From contig JAYZBC010000006.1 in assembly GCA_036339375.1 (NCBI GenBank), positions 1-44,172 of the forward strand: 44,172 nt of DNA, given 5' to 3'. Position numbers and translations under genes: made by a program. This document shows, one piece after another, positions 15,335-23,633 of this stretch (its first letter is position 1; each line of letters starts with the position of its first letter). Source of the stretch: JAYZBC01 sp036339375 (GTDB taxonomy: Bacteria > Pseudomonadota > Alphaproteobacteria > MPNO01 > UBA2964). The notes under the pieces are model-generated. The model did not search any database. It was not told the DNA's origin and was given only the letters and a program-made list of their open reading frames with translations.

Positions 15335-16854
15335 CTGGACCAACTGCAATCGCTTTTGCAATTGGATTACCACTTTTTGGGACCATCCTTATCCTTTTAA
15401 ATGACCGGTATCCCAATATTCGGGAAGCAATCACTCTAAGTACGGCAATTTGTCTTTTATTAATTGTCTTAGAAATTTTACCTGAAGTCAGTTCTGGAAG
15501 TCGCCCGGAATTTATTGTTGCCACTTTAATTTCCGGTCTACCTATTGCCTTTAAGGTGGAACCCCTAGGTATGTTGTTTGCAATGGTTGCATCCGGTTTA
15601 TGGATTGTCACTTCCTTTTATTCCATCGGGTATATGCGTGCTCATGACGAGCAAAAACAAACGCGTTTTTATGCATGCTTTTCCATAGCAATCTCGAGTG
15701 CAATGGGCATTTGCTTTGCCGGTAATTTGCTTACTCTTTTTATTTTTTATGAAATACTTACAATTTCTACATACCCGTTGGTTATTCATGTTGAAAGCCG
15801 CGAGGCAATCAAAGCAGGTCGTACATATCTTGGGTTACTGATTGGGACATCAATAGCATTCTTTTTACTAGCTATAGTATGGACATGGTTTCTCACCGGA
15901 ACATTGGATTTTACTCCTGGAGGTATTCTCCGGGGTAAAGCAGACGGACCGATCCTTGGTCTCCTTCTTTTTTTGTATATGTACGGAATTGGTAAAGCGG
16001 CCTTAATGCCCATACACCGATGGCTGCCGGCGGCGATGGTAGCTCCAACTCCCGTTAGTGCTCTGCTTCACGCAGTAGCGGTTGTCAAAGCGGGTGTTTT
16101 TAGTGTTGTAAAAGTTATTGTTTACATATTTGGGATCGATACCCTATCCGAAATAAGTCATGACGACTGGTTAATGTATATAGCGGCCTTTACCCTTATT
16201 ACGGCTTCTTGTGTCGCTTTAAAAAAAGATAATTTAAAAGCAAGGCTTGCTTATTCAACGGTAAGTCAACTTTCCTATATTATCCTTGGGGCAGCCTTAG
16301 CAAATGGATTAGGAATAATAGGCGGTGGTATGCATATTGCGATGCATGCATTCGGAAAAATCACCCTGTTCTTTTGTGCCGGCGCAATTTTAGTTGCAGC
16401 TCACAAGACTGAAATTTCAGAAATGGATGGGCTGGGGCGGGTAATGCCTTTTACTTTTTTTGCGTTTTTCATTGGTTCATTGAGCGTTATCGGATTACCC
16501 CCTATGGGTGGCTCATGGAGTAAGTGGTATTTGATCTTATCATCGGCAGAAGCCGGACATTTAATTTTTATTATTGTTCTCATGGTGAGTTCGTTACTAA
16601 ACGTCGCATATTTGATGCCTGTGGTTGGAAGAGGATTTTTTCTCCCGGAAAAAAATGACAATAGTGAGCATAAAGAAAGAATTGATAAAGCACAGAAGGA
16701 TTTTTGGCGGGGAATAAGTATTGGAGAAATACATGAGGCTCCTCCATTTTGTCTGTTTGCGATAGCCATTACCTGTCTTGGGTGTATCTTACTTTTCTTT
16801 TATGCAGATAGTATCTACCGCTTTCTATTACCAATAACCGGCATTCAAAGTTGA
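15331..16854 (+). CDS. Second MrpD/NuoM-like antiporter subunit
   Basis: This is a 507-residue proton-conducting membrane transporter, about 14 spans. The conserved Glu (LFIFYEILTISTYPLV) and Lys (GIGKAALMPIHRWLPAAMVAP) are present, as is the later Lys in HAVAVVKAGVF. The sequence differs clearly from the preceding MrpD, so this is not a recent tandem duplication. With the 17136 gene it probably replaces the large antiporter part of MrpA, which is missing as a single gene. There is a 4-nt overlap with mrpD and a 10-nt gap to the next gene. Confidence 0.88.
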   Translation: MTGPTAIAFAIGLPLFGTILILLNDRYPNIREAITLSTAICLLLIVLEILPEVSSGSRPEFIVATLISGLPIAFKVEPLGMLFAMVASGLWIVTSFYSIGYMRAHDEQKQTRFYACFSIAISSAMGICFAGNLLTLFIFYEILTISTYPLVIHVESREAIKAGRTYLGLLIGTSIAFFLLAIVWTWFLTGTLDFTPGGILRGKADGPILGLLLFLYMYGIGKAALMPIHRWLPAAMVAPTPVSALLHAVAVVKAGVFSVVKVIVYIFGIDTLSEISHDDWLMYIAAFTLITASCVALKKDNLKARLAYSTVSQLSYIILGAALANGLGIIGGGMHIAMHAFGKITLFFCAGAILVAAHKTEISEMDGLGRVMPFTFFAFFIGSLSVIGLPPMGGSWSKWYLILSSAEAGHLIFIIVLMVSSLLNVAYLMPVVGRGFFLPEKNDNSEHKERIDKAQKDFWRGISIGEIHEAPPFCLFAIAITCLGCILLFFYADSIYRFLLPITGIQS

Positions 16855-16864
16855 AGGAATCATT

Positions 16865-17143
16865 ATGGCTGTAACAGAACCTTCTAAAGAAAAACGTTAT
16901 TGGTTGGATGACAAAAAAAATGTAAATAAAGTTTGGTATTCACTAATCATTATCTGTGCAATTACCGTCATTTGTGACTTTTTTTATCATAAACACGTCG
17001 AATTTGCGGTGGAAGACATAATTCCAGGAATGTATGGATGGTACGGGTTTCTTGGGTGTGTGTTTTTAGTATTAGCCGCCAAAGGGCTACGAAAATTATT
17101 AATGCGGTCCGAAACTTTCTACGAAAATAACGAAAATGACTGA
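16865..17143 (+). CDS. Small two-span membrane protein of the Mrp-like cluster
   Basis: This 92-residue protein has a charged N-terminus (KEKRYWLDDKKNV) and two hydrophobic segments (about residues 25-43 and 57-73). Between them lies HKHVEFAVEDIIPGMYGWYG, and the end is KGLRKLLMRSETFYENNEND. It is embedded between two antiporter-like subunits and overlaps the following gene by 8 nt, so it is very likely part of the complex. I do not recognise a named family. The acidic HVEFAVEDIPG-like loop would make a useful signature for a search. Confidence 0.8.
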   Translation: MAVTEPSKEKRYWLDDKKNVNKVWYSLIIICAITVICDFFYHKHVEFAVEDIIPGMYGWYGFLGCVFLVLAAKGLRKLLMRSETFYENNEND

Positions 17144-18824
17144 ATTTCCTCCAGGTCTTATTTTAATTATTGGAGGCATTTTTGTTCCCCTTTTTCACGG
17201 AACATACCGAAAAATTTATATGCTTGCGCTTCCGATAGTAGGTTTTTGGGGGCTAATCCAAATCTCGGAGGGGACTTACTTTTCCACCACACTATTTGGG
17301 CTAATTCTTCATCCAGTACGTGTCGACGCTCTAAGTTTGATATTTGGATATATATTTTATATTGCTGCCGGAATTAGCATAATTTATGCCCTTCACCTCA
17401 AAGACACTTTGCAACAAATAGCCGGTCTTATATATGCCGGAGCAGCAATTGGCGGCGTTTTCGCAGGGGATTTGATAACACTTTTTGTTTATTGGGAAGG
17501 AACTGCTATTGCATCCGTGTTTCTAATTTGGGCAAGCCGAACGGAAAAATCATATCATGCCGGATTACGATACCTGATCATACAAGTAGGATCTGGGGTT
17601 TTTCTGCTTGCGGGTGCAATCATTTACTTCAAAACTACTGGATCAATTAAATTTGACAAAATGATAGCCTTAGAATTAGGACCATTCCTAATTTTAATGG
17701 CCTTTGGGATAAAGGCTGCTTTTCCTTTACTACACAACTGGTTGCAAGATGCTTACCCTGAGGCAACAGTTACAGGCACTGTTTTTCTTTCAGCCTTTAC
17801 GACAAAACTTGCCATCTATGCGCTAGCCCGCGGATTTCCTGGTACTGAAATGTTAATCTGGGTTGGTACAACCATGACCGCCTTTCCTATTTTCTATGCG
17901 GTAATCGAAAATGATCTTCGCCGTGTTTTAGCCTACAGCTTAAATATTCAATTGGGGTTCATGGTGGTGGGCATTGGGATTGGGACTGAACTGTCATTAA
18001 ACGGGACCGCTGCCCATGCCGTTTCTCACATCCTTTACAAATCGCTCTTATTTATGTCTATGGGAGCTGTCCTATTCCGAACAGGGACGATTAAATGTTC
18101 TGAACTTGGCGGTCTCTACAAAACGATGCCATGGACAGCAGGTTTTTGTATCGTTGGAGCGGCTTCTATTTCTGCATTCCCATTATTTATTGGCTTTATC
18201 TCTAAATCTCTGATCGTGTCCGCCGCAGCCCATGAAGGCCATTGGATTGTATGGTTGGTGTTACTAATTGCTGCGGCGGGAGTTATTCAATATTCTGGAA
18301 TTAAAATCCCTTATTTTGCATTCTTTCAACAGGATTCTGGGAAACGGCCGAAGGAAGCCCCAAGAAATATGCTGGTAGCCATGGGCATAGCAGCTTTTTT
18401 GTGTATTGGAATTGGCATTTATCCAAAACCACTTTACGATATTTTACCCTATTCAGTAAACTTCATTCCTTATACAACCACACACGTTGTTACCCAATTA
18501 CAACTTTTGTTTTTTTCTGCCCTAGCATTCGGTTTTTTAATCCGTATAGGTTTTTACCCACCGGGATTACCTTCAACTAACCTTGATTTTGATTGGACTT
18601 ACCGTCGTTTAATACCAAAATTTTTAATTGTAATAAATCGTGTCATTTTACCCTTTGACCACCTAGTCCGTGCATTTTTCATTGGGCGGGTGGAACGCGT
18701 GATAGCAAGTATTTTTAAACACCATGGGCCAGAAGGTTTACTGGCCCGAACATGGCCAACCGGTTTTACGGTCCTTTGGGTGGCTGTCTTACTTGTGCTT
18801 TATATGGTGTTTTATTTCGTTTAA
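17136..18824 (+). CDS. Third antiporter-like subunit (NuoL/MrpA N-terminal family)
   Basis: This 562-residue membrane protein has about 14 spans plus a C-terminal extension. The conserved Glu is in LFVYWEGTAIASVFLIW and the Lys in GIKAAFPLLHNWLQDAYPEA; the second Lys is in FTTKLAIYALARG. After the core, residues about 440-562 hold additional spans and a basic amphipathic region (TYRRLIPKFLIVINR), unlike MrpD. It is the last gene of the ten-gene cluster and overlaps the convergent aminotransferase gene by 4 nt. It most likely pairs with the other antiporter subunits in one complex. Confidence 0.88.
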   Translation: MTEFPPGLILIIGGIFVPLFHGTYRKIYMLALPIVGFWGLIQISEGTYFSTTLFGLILHPVRVDALSLIFGYIFYIAAGISIIYALHLKDTLQQIAGLIYAGAAIGGVFAGDLITLFVYWEGTAIASVFLIWASRTEKSYHAGLRYLIIQVGSGVFLLAGAIIYFKTTGSIKFDKMIALELGPFLILMAFGIKAAFPLLHNWLQDAYPEATVTGTVFLSAFTTKLAIYALARGFPGTEMLIWVGTTMTAFPIFYAVIENDLRRVLAYSLNIQLGFMVVGIGIGTELSLNGTAAHAVSHILYKSLLFMSMGAVLFRTGTIKCSELGGLYKTMPWTAGFCIVGAASISAFPLFIGFISKSLIVSAAAHEGHWIVWLVLLIAAAGVIQYSGIKIPYFAFFQQDSGKRPKEAPRNMLVAMGIAAFLCIGIGIYPKPLYDILPYSVNFIPYTTTHVVTQLQLLFFSALAFGFLIRIGFYPPGLPSTNLDFDWTYRRLIPKFLIVINRVILPFDHLVRAFFIGRVERVIASIFKHHGPEGLLARTWPTGFTVLWVAVLLVLYMVFYFV

Positions 18825-19786
18825 TTCGCCTGTGTGCCTAAACGTTGTTCCCAGGCTTTTAGGAGGTCTTTAGACTCGTTGTCTCCGAGATGTCTTATTG
18901 CCTGGCTTACACAATCCAAACCAATCATGTGGTTCCATGCTTGTATAATCTTTAACGTTAAATCCCCGGGCAACCTGTCTCCAATCTTCTGACTATTTAA
19001 ACTCACAACAGGAACTATTGTACCACTTGTACCGCTAATAAAGGCCTCATCAGCCGTGTACATATCAAAAGGAGTGAAATCTCCTTCAATTACTTCAATG
19101 TCCATTTGGGTCGCTAATTCAAATATAACTTTTCTTGTAATTCCACCCAAAACGGTGCGAGCACTGGGTGTATATAATTTTCCGTTTTTAACGAAAAACA
19201 CATTAGTTGTATCTGTTTCACAAAGATTTCCATCTAAATCCAGCATTAAAGGGACAGCGTTGGGATCAACCTGTTGTGCTTCAAAAACTGCAATATTATG
19301 ATTCATTTTGTTTGTAATCTTGGCCTTAGGATCAAGACATTGCGGAGGAATCCGGCGTGTTGCTGGCGTAACCAATGGTGTTCCTTCAATATAGGAACGA
19401 GCGTATCGGACAAAGTCTACGGGTTGAGCGAAGATTGCTACAGTAGCGCCAGTTGTTGCGTTAGAACCGGGTATCCTTGTACCACGGGTAATGACATGCC
19501 ACAGAGCATAATCATCATTCTTGTCCAATAATGGAAGATTTTCTTTTACTACTTCCAAGGAAAAATGGATCATTTCATCAATGGAAAGTCCACAATCAAT
19601 TCGGACATAACTAAGGGAATTAAAAAGTCTTACTATGTGATCATCAAGACGAAATAACTTATGACCGAACGTTCTCGTAGCTTCATAAATACCATCACCA
19701 GAGGTAAACCCTCTATCATACACAGAAACCATGGCTTGACTTTCGGGAACCATTTTTCCGTTTAAATAAATAACTCTTTCAACCAT
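18821..19786 (-). CDS. Class IV PLP-dependent aminotransferase (BCAT/D-amino-acid/(R)-amine transaminase family)
   Basis: This 321-residue fold-type IV transaminase has Lys156 (KITNKMN) as the probable Schiff-base lysine and Glu190 (CETDTTNVFF) as the PLP N1 glutamate. The phosphate-binding region is VLGGITRK, and GTSGTIVPVV follows. The N-terminal YDRGFTSGDGIYEATR is the usual substrate-pocket motif. It starts 3 nt after the molybdenum hydroxylase large subunit and its AGGA site lies inside that gene's end, so the two are coupled. This suggests that the hydroxylase product or substrate is an amine or keto acid (inference). The C-terminal ~35 residues extend past the usual domain end. Confidence 0.88.
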   Translation of the reverse strand: MVERVIYLNGKMVPESQAMVSVYDRGFTSGDGIYEATRTFGHKLFRLDDHIVRLFNSLSYVRIDCGLSIDEMIHFSLEVVKENLPLLDKNDDYALWHVITRGTRIPGSNATTGATVAIFAQPVDFVRYARSYIEGTPLVTPATRRIPPQCLDPKAKITNKMNHNIAVFEAQQVDPNAVPLMLDLDGNLCETDTTNVFFVKNGKLYTPSARTVLGGITRKVIFELATQMDIEVIEGDFTPFDMYTADEAFISGTSGTIVPVVSLNSQKIGDRLPGDLTLKIIQAWNHMIGLDCVSQAIRHLGDNESKDLLKAWEQRLGTQAN

Positions 19787-19789
19787 TTC

Positions 19790-22126
19790 CTAATTCCGTG
19801 CCTGTTGAATAGCTTGCCATACACTAAACGGTGTAACTGGAAGGTCCAAATGTTTTATACCAAAGCCCGACAATGCGTTGACAATTGCGTTAGTAATTAC
19901 TGCTGGAGCAGGTGCAGTTCCGCCTTCACTACCCGGCTTAATTCCCAACCTGTTGGTTGGACTGGGTACCTCAGTAATTTTAGTAACAAAATAGGGAAGA
20001 TCACTAGCACGTGGTAGAGTGTAATCCATAAATGTAGCTGCCCTCATTTGGCCATTTTCCGGGTCGTAGGAACAAGACTCCATTAGAGCCTGACCGACTC
20101 CTTGGGCTATACCACCATGGGTTTGACCGTCTATCAGGAGGGGGTTAATGGCTTTCCCAACATCGTCGACTGCTATGTATCTTTCAAGTGATACGGTTCC
20201 TGTTTCTGGGTCAATTTCTACCTCTACAATTTGCGTCCCATTGCCAAAAACAGCTCTCCGAAATTCTATTTGAGCTTTTCCGTTCAGTGAGCCAGAAATT
20301 TCTTCTGGCAAATCTTCCCGTTGAGCAGCAGCGGCAGCAATTTCAAAAATGGTTAACGAACGATCCGTACCAACTACTTTAAATATTCCCTCTGAATATT
20401 CAATATCTGTTTCCGCCGCTTCCATTATCAAAGCACCTATTTTTTTACCCTTTTCTACAATCTCATCAACAGCTTGGGCTATTACAATTGCGCCCATCCT
20501 CATTGATCTACCGGAATGGGTCCCGCCACCCATTTTTACCCATTTTGTGTCCCCTTGAATTATTTCAATCGCCTCAAAAGGTAACTCCAACTCTTCTGAA
20601 ACAATTTGGGAGAAAGATGTCTCATGACCCTGGCCCGAATCTCCAGTTCCAATAATGACTTCAACCTTCTTCTCCGGCTTGACTTCAATTTCAGTGCGTT
20701 CTAACGGGACACCAGTGGAGAGATCAATATAATTGGAAACACCAATTCCACGAAGCCGACCATTTTCTAGGGAAGAGGCTTGGCGATCGGCAAACCCAAC
20801 CCAGTCTGCTGTCTCTAGAGCTATATCCATATTACCCATAAAATTACCGCAGTCGTATTCTAAACCTAACCGGTTTTCATAAGGCAACTCCTTCTGGGTA
20901 ATCATATTTTTTTGTCGAATTTCTATTCTGTCCATTTCCATTTCTTCCGCAGCCATATCTATTAGGCGCTCAATGACAAAATGGACTTCGGGACGGCCAG
21001 CACTACGGTATGGATAAGTGGGTGGCGTATTACTGTGTACCGCTTGTGCCCGAACCCAGACTTTCGGAATTCTGTAAGTGATGTTCATAATCTCTACACC
21101 CTTTGTCACGGGGATAAAAGAAAGAGTGTGGGCTCCAAGATTGCCGATATTGAGAGACCTTAAAGCAAGAAAATTACCCTCTTGATCTAATGCCAGTTCT
21201 GCGTCTACTGCTAAATCCCGAGCTTGACAATCGCTTAGGAATATTTCTGTACGGTCACCAGTCCATTTGACGGGTCTCCCAACTTTTTTTGTGGCCCAAG
21301 CGATTAAGGGAATTTCAACATAAAGAGGATTTCTAGTACCAAAATTCCCTCCTACATCGCCAGCAATCACCCTCACATTTTCCTGTTCAACTCCCAACAC
21401 AAAGGCAAGCTCTCTCCGCTGCCTGACAACCCCCCCACTCCCAGCGTAAACTATATAACTTTCATTTTTTGGATTATAGATCGCGAAAACGGAACGTGGC
21501 TCCATGGGAACACCCGTAATCCTGGCTAAGCTGGTTTTTAGGCGGACAACATGAAAAGCTTTTTCGAAAATTTTATTTACGTCATCTGGCTCCCCTACCT
21601 CAGCATCAACACATACATTTGAGTTGGTTTGATCCCAAACTAACGGGGAAGAACTTTGAGCCGCCTCCCAAGTGTCAGTTACCGCTTCAAGTGGCTCATA
21701 TTCAATTTCTAGTAACTCAGCCGCATCACGGGCTTCACCTCTACTCTCAGCGACAACGAAGGCAACAACTTCACCCACATAACGAGCCTTATCTTTTGGA
21801 AGTGGGTAATGGTCTGGTTCAAAAACATCTTCCCCATTTTTATTCGTAAGAATGATATCTGGCGGACTGGAATGATTTGCCACATGGGGAATTCGTTTTA
21901 GACCAGCCTCCTCAAAGTCTAATCCGGTTAGGACATCAATGACACCCGGGGATGATAAGGCACATGATTTCTCAATTTTACTAATTTTCGCGTGAGCATA
22001 AGGTGATCTAACCATGATCGCGTGTGCGACATCCTTGTGATGAGCGTCTCCACTAAATTTACCGTGCCCTGTAAGTAATCTTTGATCTTCCTTCCGCAAA
22101 AATGAGCGGCCTAGTACGCCTGCCAT
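19790..22126 (-). CDS. Molybdenum hydroxylase large subunit (CoxL/XdhB-like), without its own small subunits
   Basis: This is a 778-residue catalytic subunit of the xanthine oxidase family. The N-terminal VLGRSFLRKEDQRLLTGHGKF is typical of CoxL-type proteins, followed by the hammerhead domain to about residue 150. Further landmarks are GDVGGNFGTRN, PYRSAGRPEVHFVIERL (cofactor loop, not AYxCSFR, so not CO dehydrogenase form I) and the C-terminal Glu734 in GIKPGSEGG. That last motif differs from the common GxKGxGEAG. No 2Fe-2S or FAD subunit gene is adjacent on this strand; it may use CoxS/CoxM encoded 1 kb away on the other strand (inference). It starts with ATG after AGGAGG (about 22130-22135), so it is well translated. 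Confidence 0.88.
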   Translation of the reverse strand: MAGVLGRSFLRKEDQRLLTGHGKFSGDAHHKDVAHAIMVRSPYAHAKISKIEKSCALSSPGVIDVLTGLDFEEAGLKRIPHVANHSSPPDIILTNKNGEDVFEPDHYPLPKDKARYVGEVVAFVVAESRGEARDAAELLEIEYEPLEAVTDTWEAAQSSSPLVWDQTNSNVCVDAEVGEPDDVNKIFEKAFHVVRLKTSLARITGVPMEPRSVFAIYNPKNESYIVYAGSGGVVRQRRELAFVLGVEQENVRVIAGDVGGNFGTRNPLYVEIPLIAWATKKVGRPVKWTGDRTEIFLSDCQARDLAVDAELALDQEGNFLALRSLNIGNLGAHTLSFIPVTKGVEIMNITYRIPKVWVRAQAVHSNTPPTYPYRSAGRPEVHFVIERLIDMAAEEMEMDRIEIRQKNMITQKELPYENRLGLEYDCGNFMGNMDIALETADWVGFADRQASSLENGRLRGIGVSNYIDLSTGVPLERTEIEVKPEKKVEVIIGTGDSGQGHETSFSQIVSEELELPFEAIEIIQGDTKWVKMGGGTHSGRSMRMGAIVIAQAVDEIVEKGKKIGALIMEAAETDIEYSEGIFKVVGTDRSLTIFEIAAAAAQREDLPEEISGSLNGKAQIEFRRAVFGNGTQIVEVEIDPETGTVSLERYIAVDDVGKAINPLLIDGQTHGGIAQGVGQALMESCSYDPENGQMRAATFMDYTLPRASDLPYFVTKITEVPSPTNRLGIKPGSEGGTAPAPAVITNAIVNALSGFGIKHLDLPVTPFSVWQAIQQARN

Positions 22127-22286
22127 GTGTCCTCCTTTTCAAATTCACGTGCAAAGAAATTTCAAGCTCACAACAAAGCAAATCATTGCAGATTTTTAAA
22201 CTAAGTCAAAGTGTAGTGAATTTATTGCAACCCGAGGATAAAATTTGTCCGTTAACCCAAAATCCAACATCAAAACATTGAATTCC

Positions 22287-22343
22287 GTTCCAACAAGCTT
22301 GTCCCGTTAAGTACAAACCATTACTGTACAAGTCTCTTGGAAC
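22287..22343. promoter_or_regulatory. Interrupted inverted repeat upstream of coxG
   Basis: GTTCCAA (22287-22293) is answered by TTGGAAC (22337-22343), and CTTGT (22298-22302) by ACAAG (22328-22332), giving 12 of 16 complementary positions in symmetric 16-nt arms around a 25-nt centre. The centre itself holds GTAC (22311-22314) and GTAC (22325-22328). It sits about 20 nt before the coxG ribosome site (AAGGAG, 22363-22368) in the divergent region. It could be an operator or an mRNA leader hairpin; no regulator is encoded nearby. Confidence 0.35.
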
Positions 22344-22376
22344 AGAAAAATTTGTTTCTAAAAAGGAGAGTTTTTT

Positions 22377-22961
22377 ATGGATATGACCGGTGAATACAGG
22401 ATTCCGGCTCCACGTGGAAAAGTTTGGGAAGCCCTAAATGACCCAGAAATTCTAAAAATTTGTATTCCTGGTTGTGAAGAACTAAACAAGGACTCTGAAA
22501 CAGAATTATCCGCCAAAGTTAAAACCAAAGTTGGACCTGTTTCAGCAGAATTTACAGGTAAAGTAACACTCTCTGATATAAATCCACCGGAAGGCTATAA
22601 TATCAGCGGTGAGGGTCAGGGTGGAGTAGCAGGTTTTGCAAAAGGTGGAGCCAATGTTAAACTCTCTGAGGACGGTGATGAGACTGTTTTAACCTATACC
22701 GCAAATGCGCAAGTAGGGGGAAAACTAGCGCAAATTGGTTCTAGGCTAATCGACTCTACAGCAAAGAAAATGGCTAACCAGTTTTTTAGTAAATTTGCGG
22801 AAGAGGTTGGAGGCAAGGCAACAGCAGCCACAAAAACCGATGATAAAACAACCGGCGTTCAAGAACAAATGAGTGAAGAAACTGGGAAAGGGGTTAGCTC
22901 AATCGTATGGGTTAGTGGTATAATTGCTCTGGTATTAGTCGTGTTGTACGCGTTAAGTTAA
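22377..22961 (+). CDS. coxG: CoxG-like SRPBCC membrane-recruiting protein
   Basis: This 194-residue protein has an SRPBCC/CoxG domain in residues 1-145 (GEYRIPAPRGKVWEALNDPEILKICIPGCEEL; VGPVSAEFTGKV; GGKLAQIGSRLIDSTAKKMANQFF). A charged linker and a C-terminal span (about 170-190: SSIVWVSGIIALVLVVLYAL) follow. In Oligotropha, CoxG anchors CO dehydrogenase at the membrane and helps pass electrons; other homologues probably do the same for related molybdenum hydroxylases. It is encoded 190 nt upstream of the CoxS gene, with AAGGAG before the ATG. Confidence 0.88.
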   Translation: MDMTGEYRIPAPRGKVWEALNDPEILKICIPGCEELNKDSETELSAKVKTKVGPVSAEFTGKVTLSDINPPEGYNISGEGQGGVAGFAKGGANVKLSEDGDETVLTYTANAQVGGKLAQIGSRLIDSTAKKMANQFFSKFAEEVGGKATAATKTDDKTTGVQEQMSEETGKGVSSIVWVSGIIALVLVVLYALS

Positions 22962-23114
22962 ACTTTTTACAATTTAAAGTCTTTAATCACTTTTATGGAA
23001 GACGGGTTGACCTCAGAGTAGACACCATCATACTTTTGTATAGACGTATTGATTTTGTTCACTTTTCTAACAATTACTGTGGTTAAATGGAACGAAATTA
23101 GTAGATAATGAATT

Positions 23115-23131
23115 AGGGATCTCTAATCCCT
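23115..23131 (+). other. Short hairpin before coxS
   Basis: AGGGAT (23115-23120) and ATCCCT (23126-23131) flank a CTCTA loop and are followed by TTATC, only 19 nt before the coxS start. It may be a weak terminator/attenuator or an RNA stabiliser between coxG and coxS. Confidence 0.35.
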
Positions 23132-23149
23132 TTATCAAGGAAGGATAAG

Positions 23150-23629
23150 ATGTCGGTTAAATTTTCATTTAAAATTAACGGAAAGCAAGTTGAAGGTGAT
23201 GTTGAGGATCGTACCCTTTTAGTACAATTTATCCGTGAACATCTTGGCCTAACAGGTACACACGTGGGTTGTGACACCTCTCAGTGTGGTTGTTGTACAA
23301 TTCACCTAAACGGAATTCCGGTCAAATCTTGCACCATGCTTGCGGTACAAGCTGATGGCTGTGAGCTTACAACCATTGAAGGTTTAGCAAACGACGGTGT
23401 TTTGCATCCAATGCAGGAAGCTTTTCGTGAAAACCATGCCTTGCAATGCGGATTTTGTACACCTGGAATGGTTATGAGCGCTATTGGTATCGTAGACCGG
23501 AATAGAGGCAAAAAACTCGACGAGAAAACCGTTCGACATGAACTTGATGGCAATCTTTGTCGCTGCACGGGTTATCACAATATAGTAAAAGCTATTCTTG
23601 CAGCCTCTGAGGTTATGAACGAGGCCTAG
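23150..23629 (+). CDS. coxS: 2Fe-2S small subunit of cytoplasmic molybdenum hydroxylase (CoxS-like)
   Basis: This 159-residue subunit has no signal peptide. The ferredoxin-type cluster is bound by Cys41, Cys46, Cys49 and Cys61 (GCDTSQCGCCT, then KSC). The helical-domain cluster uses Cys100, Cys103, Cys137 and Cys139 (QCGFCTPG and CRCTGYHN). It transfers electrons from molybdenum to FAD. AAGGA lies before the ATG. The large subunit begins 4 nt after the stop. Unlike the gene at 276-1004, this enzyme should stay in the cytoplasm. Confidence 0.93.
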   Translation: MSVKFSFKINGKQVEGDVEDRTLLVQFIREHLGLTGTHVGCDTSQCGCCTIHLNGIPVKSCTMLAVQADGCELTTIEGLANDGVLHPMQEAFRENHALQCGFCTPGMVMSAIGIVDRNRGKKLDEKTVRHELDGNLCRCTGYHNIVKAILAASEVMNEA

Positions 23630-23633
23630 GCTT

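Noticed and set aside
11415..18824. Membrane-bound hydrogenase or formate hydrogenlyase (Mbh)
   Set aside because: Although the order of small subunits resembles Mbh, there is no [NiFe] large or small subunit and no NuoB/C/D/I-like gene in or next to the cluster.
20188..20558. Plus-strand frames inside the large subunit gene 19790-22126
   Set aside because: They lie antisense to a gene with clear family motifs and have no ribosome sites or recognisable products; they are shadow frames.
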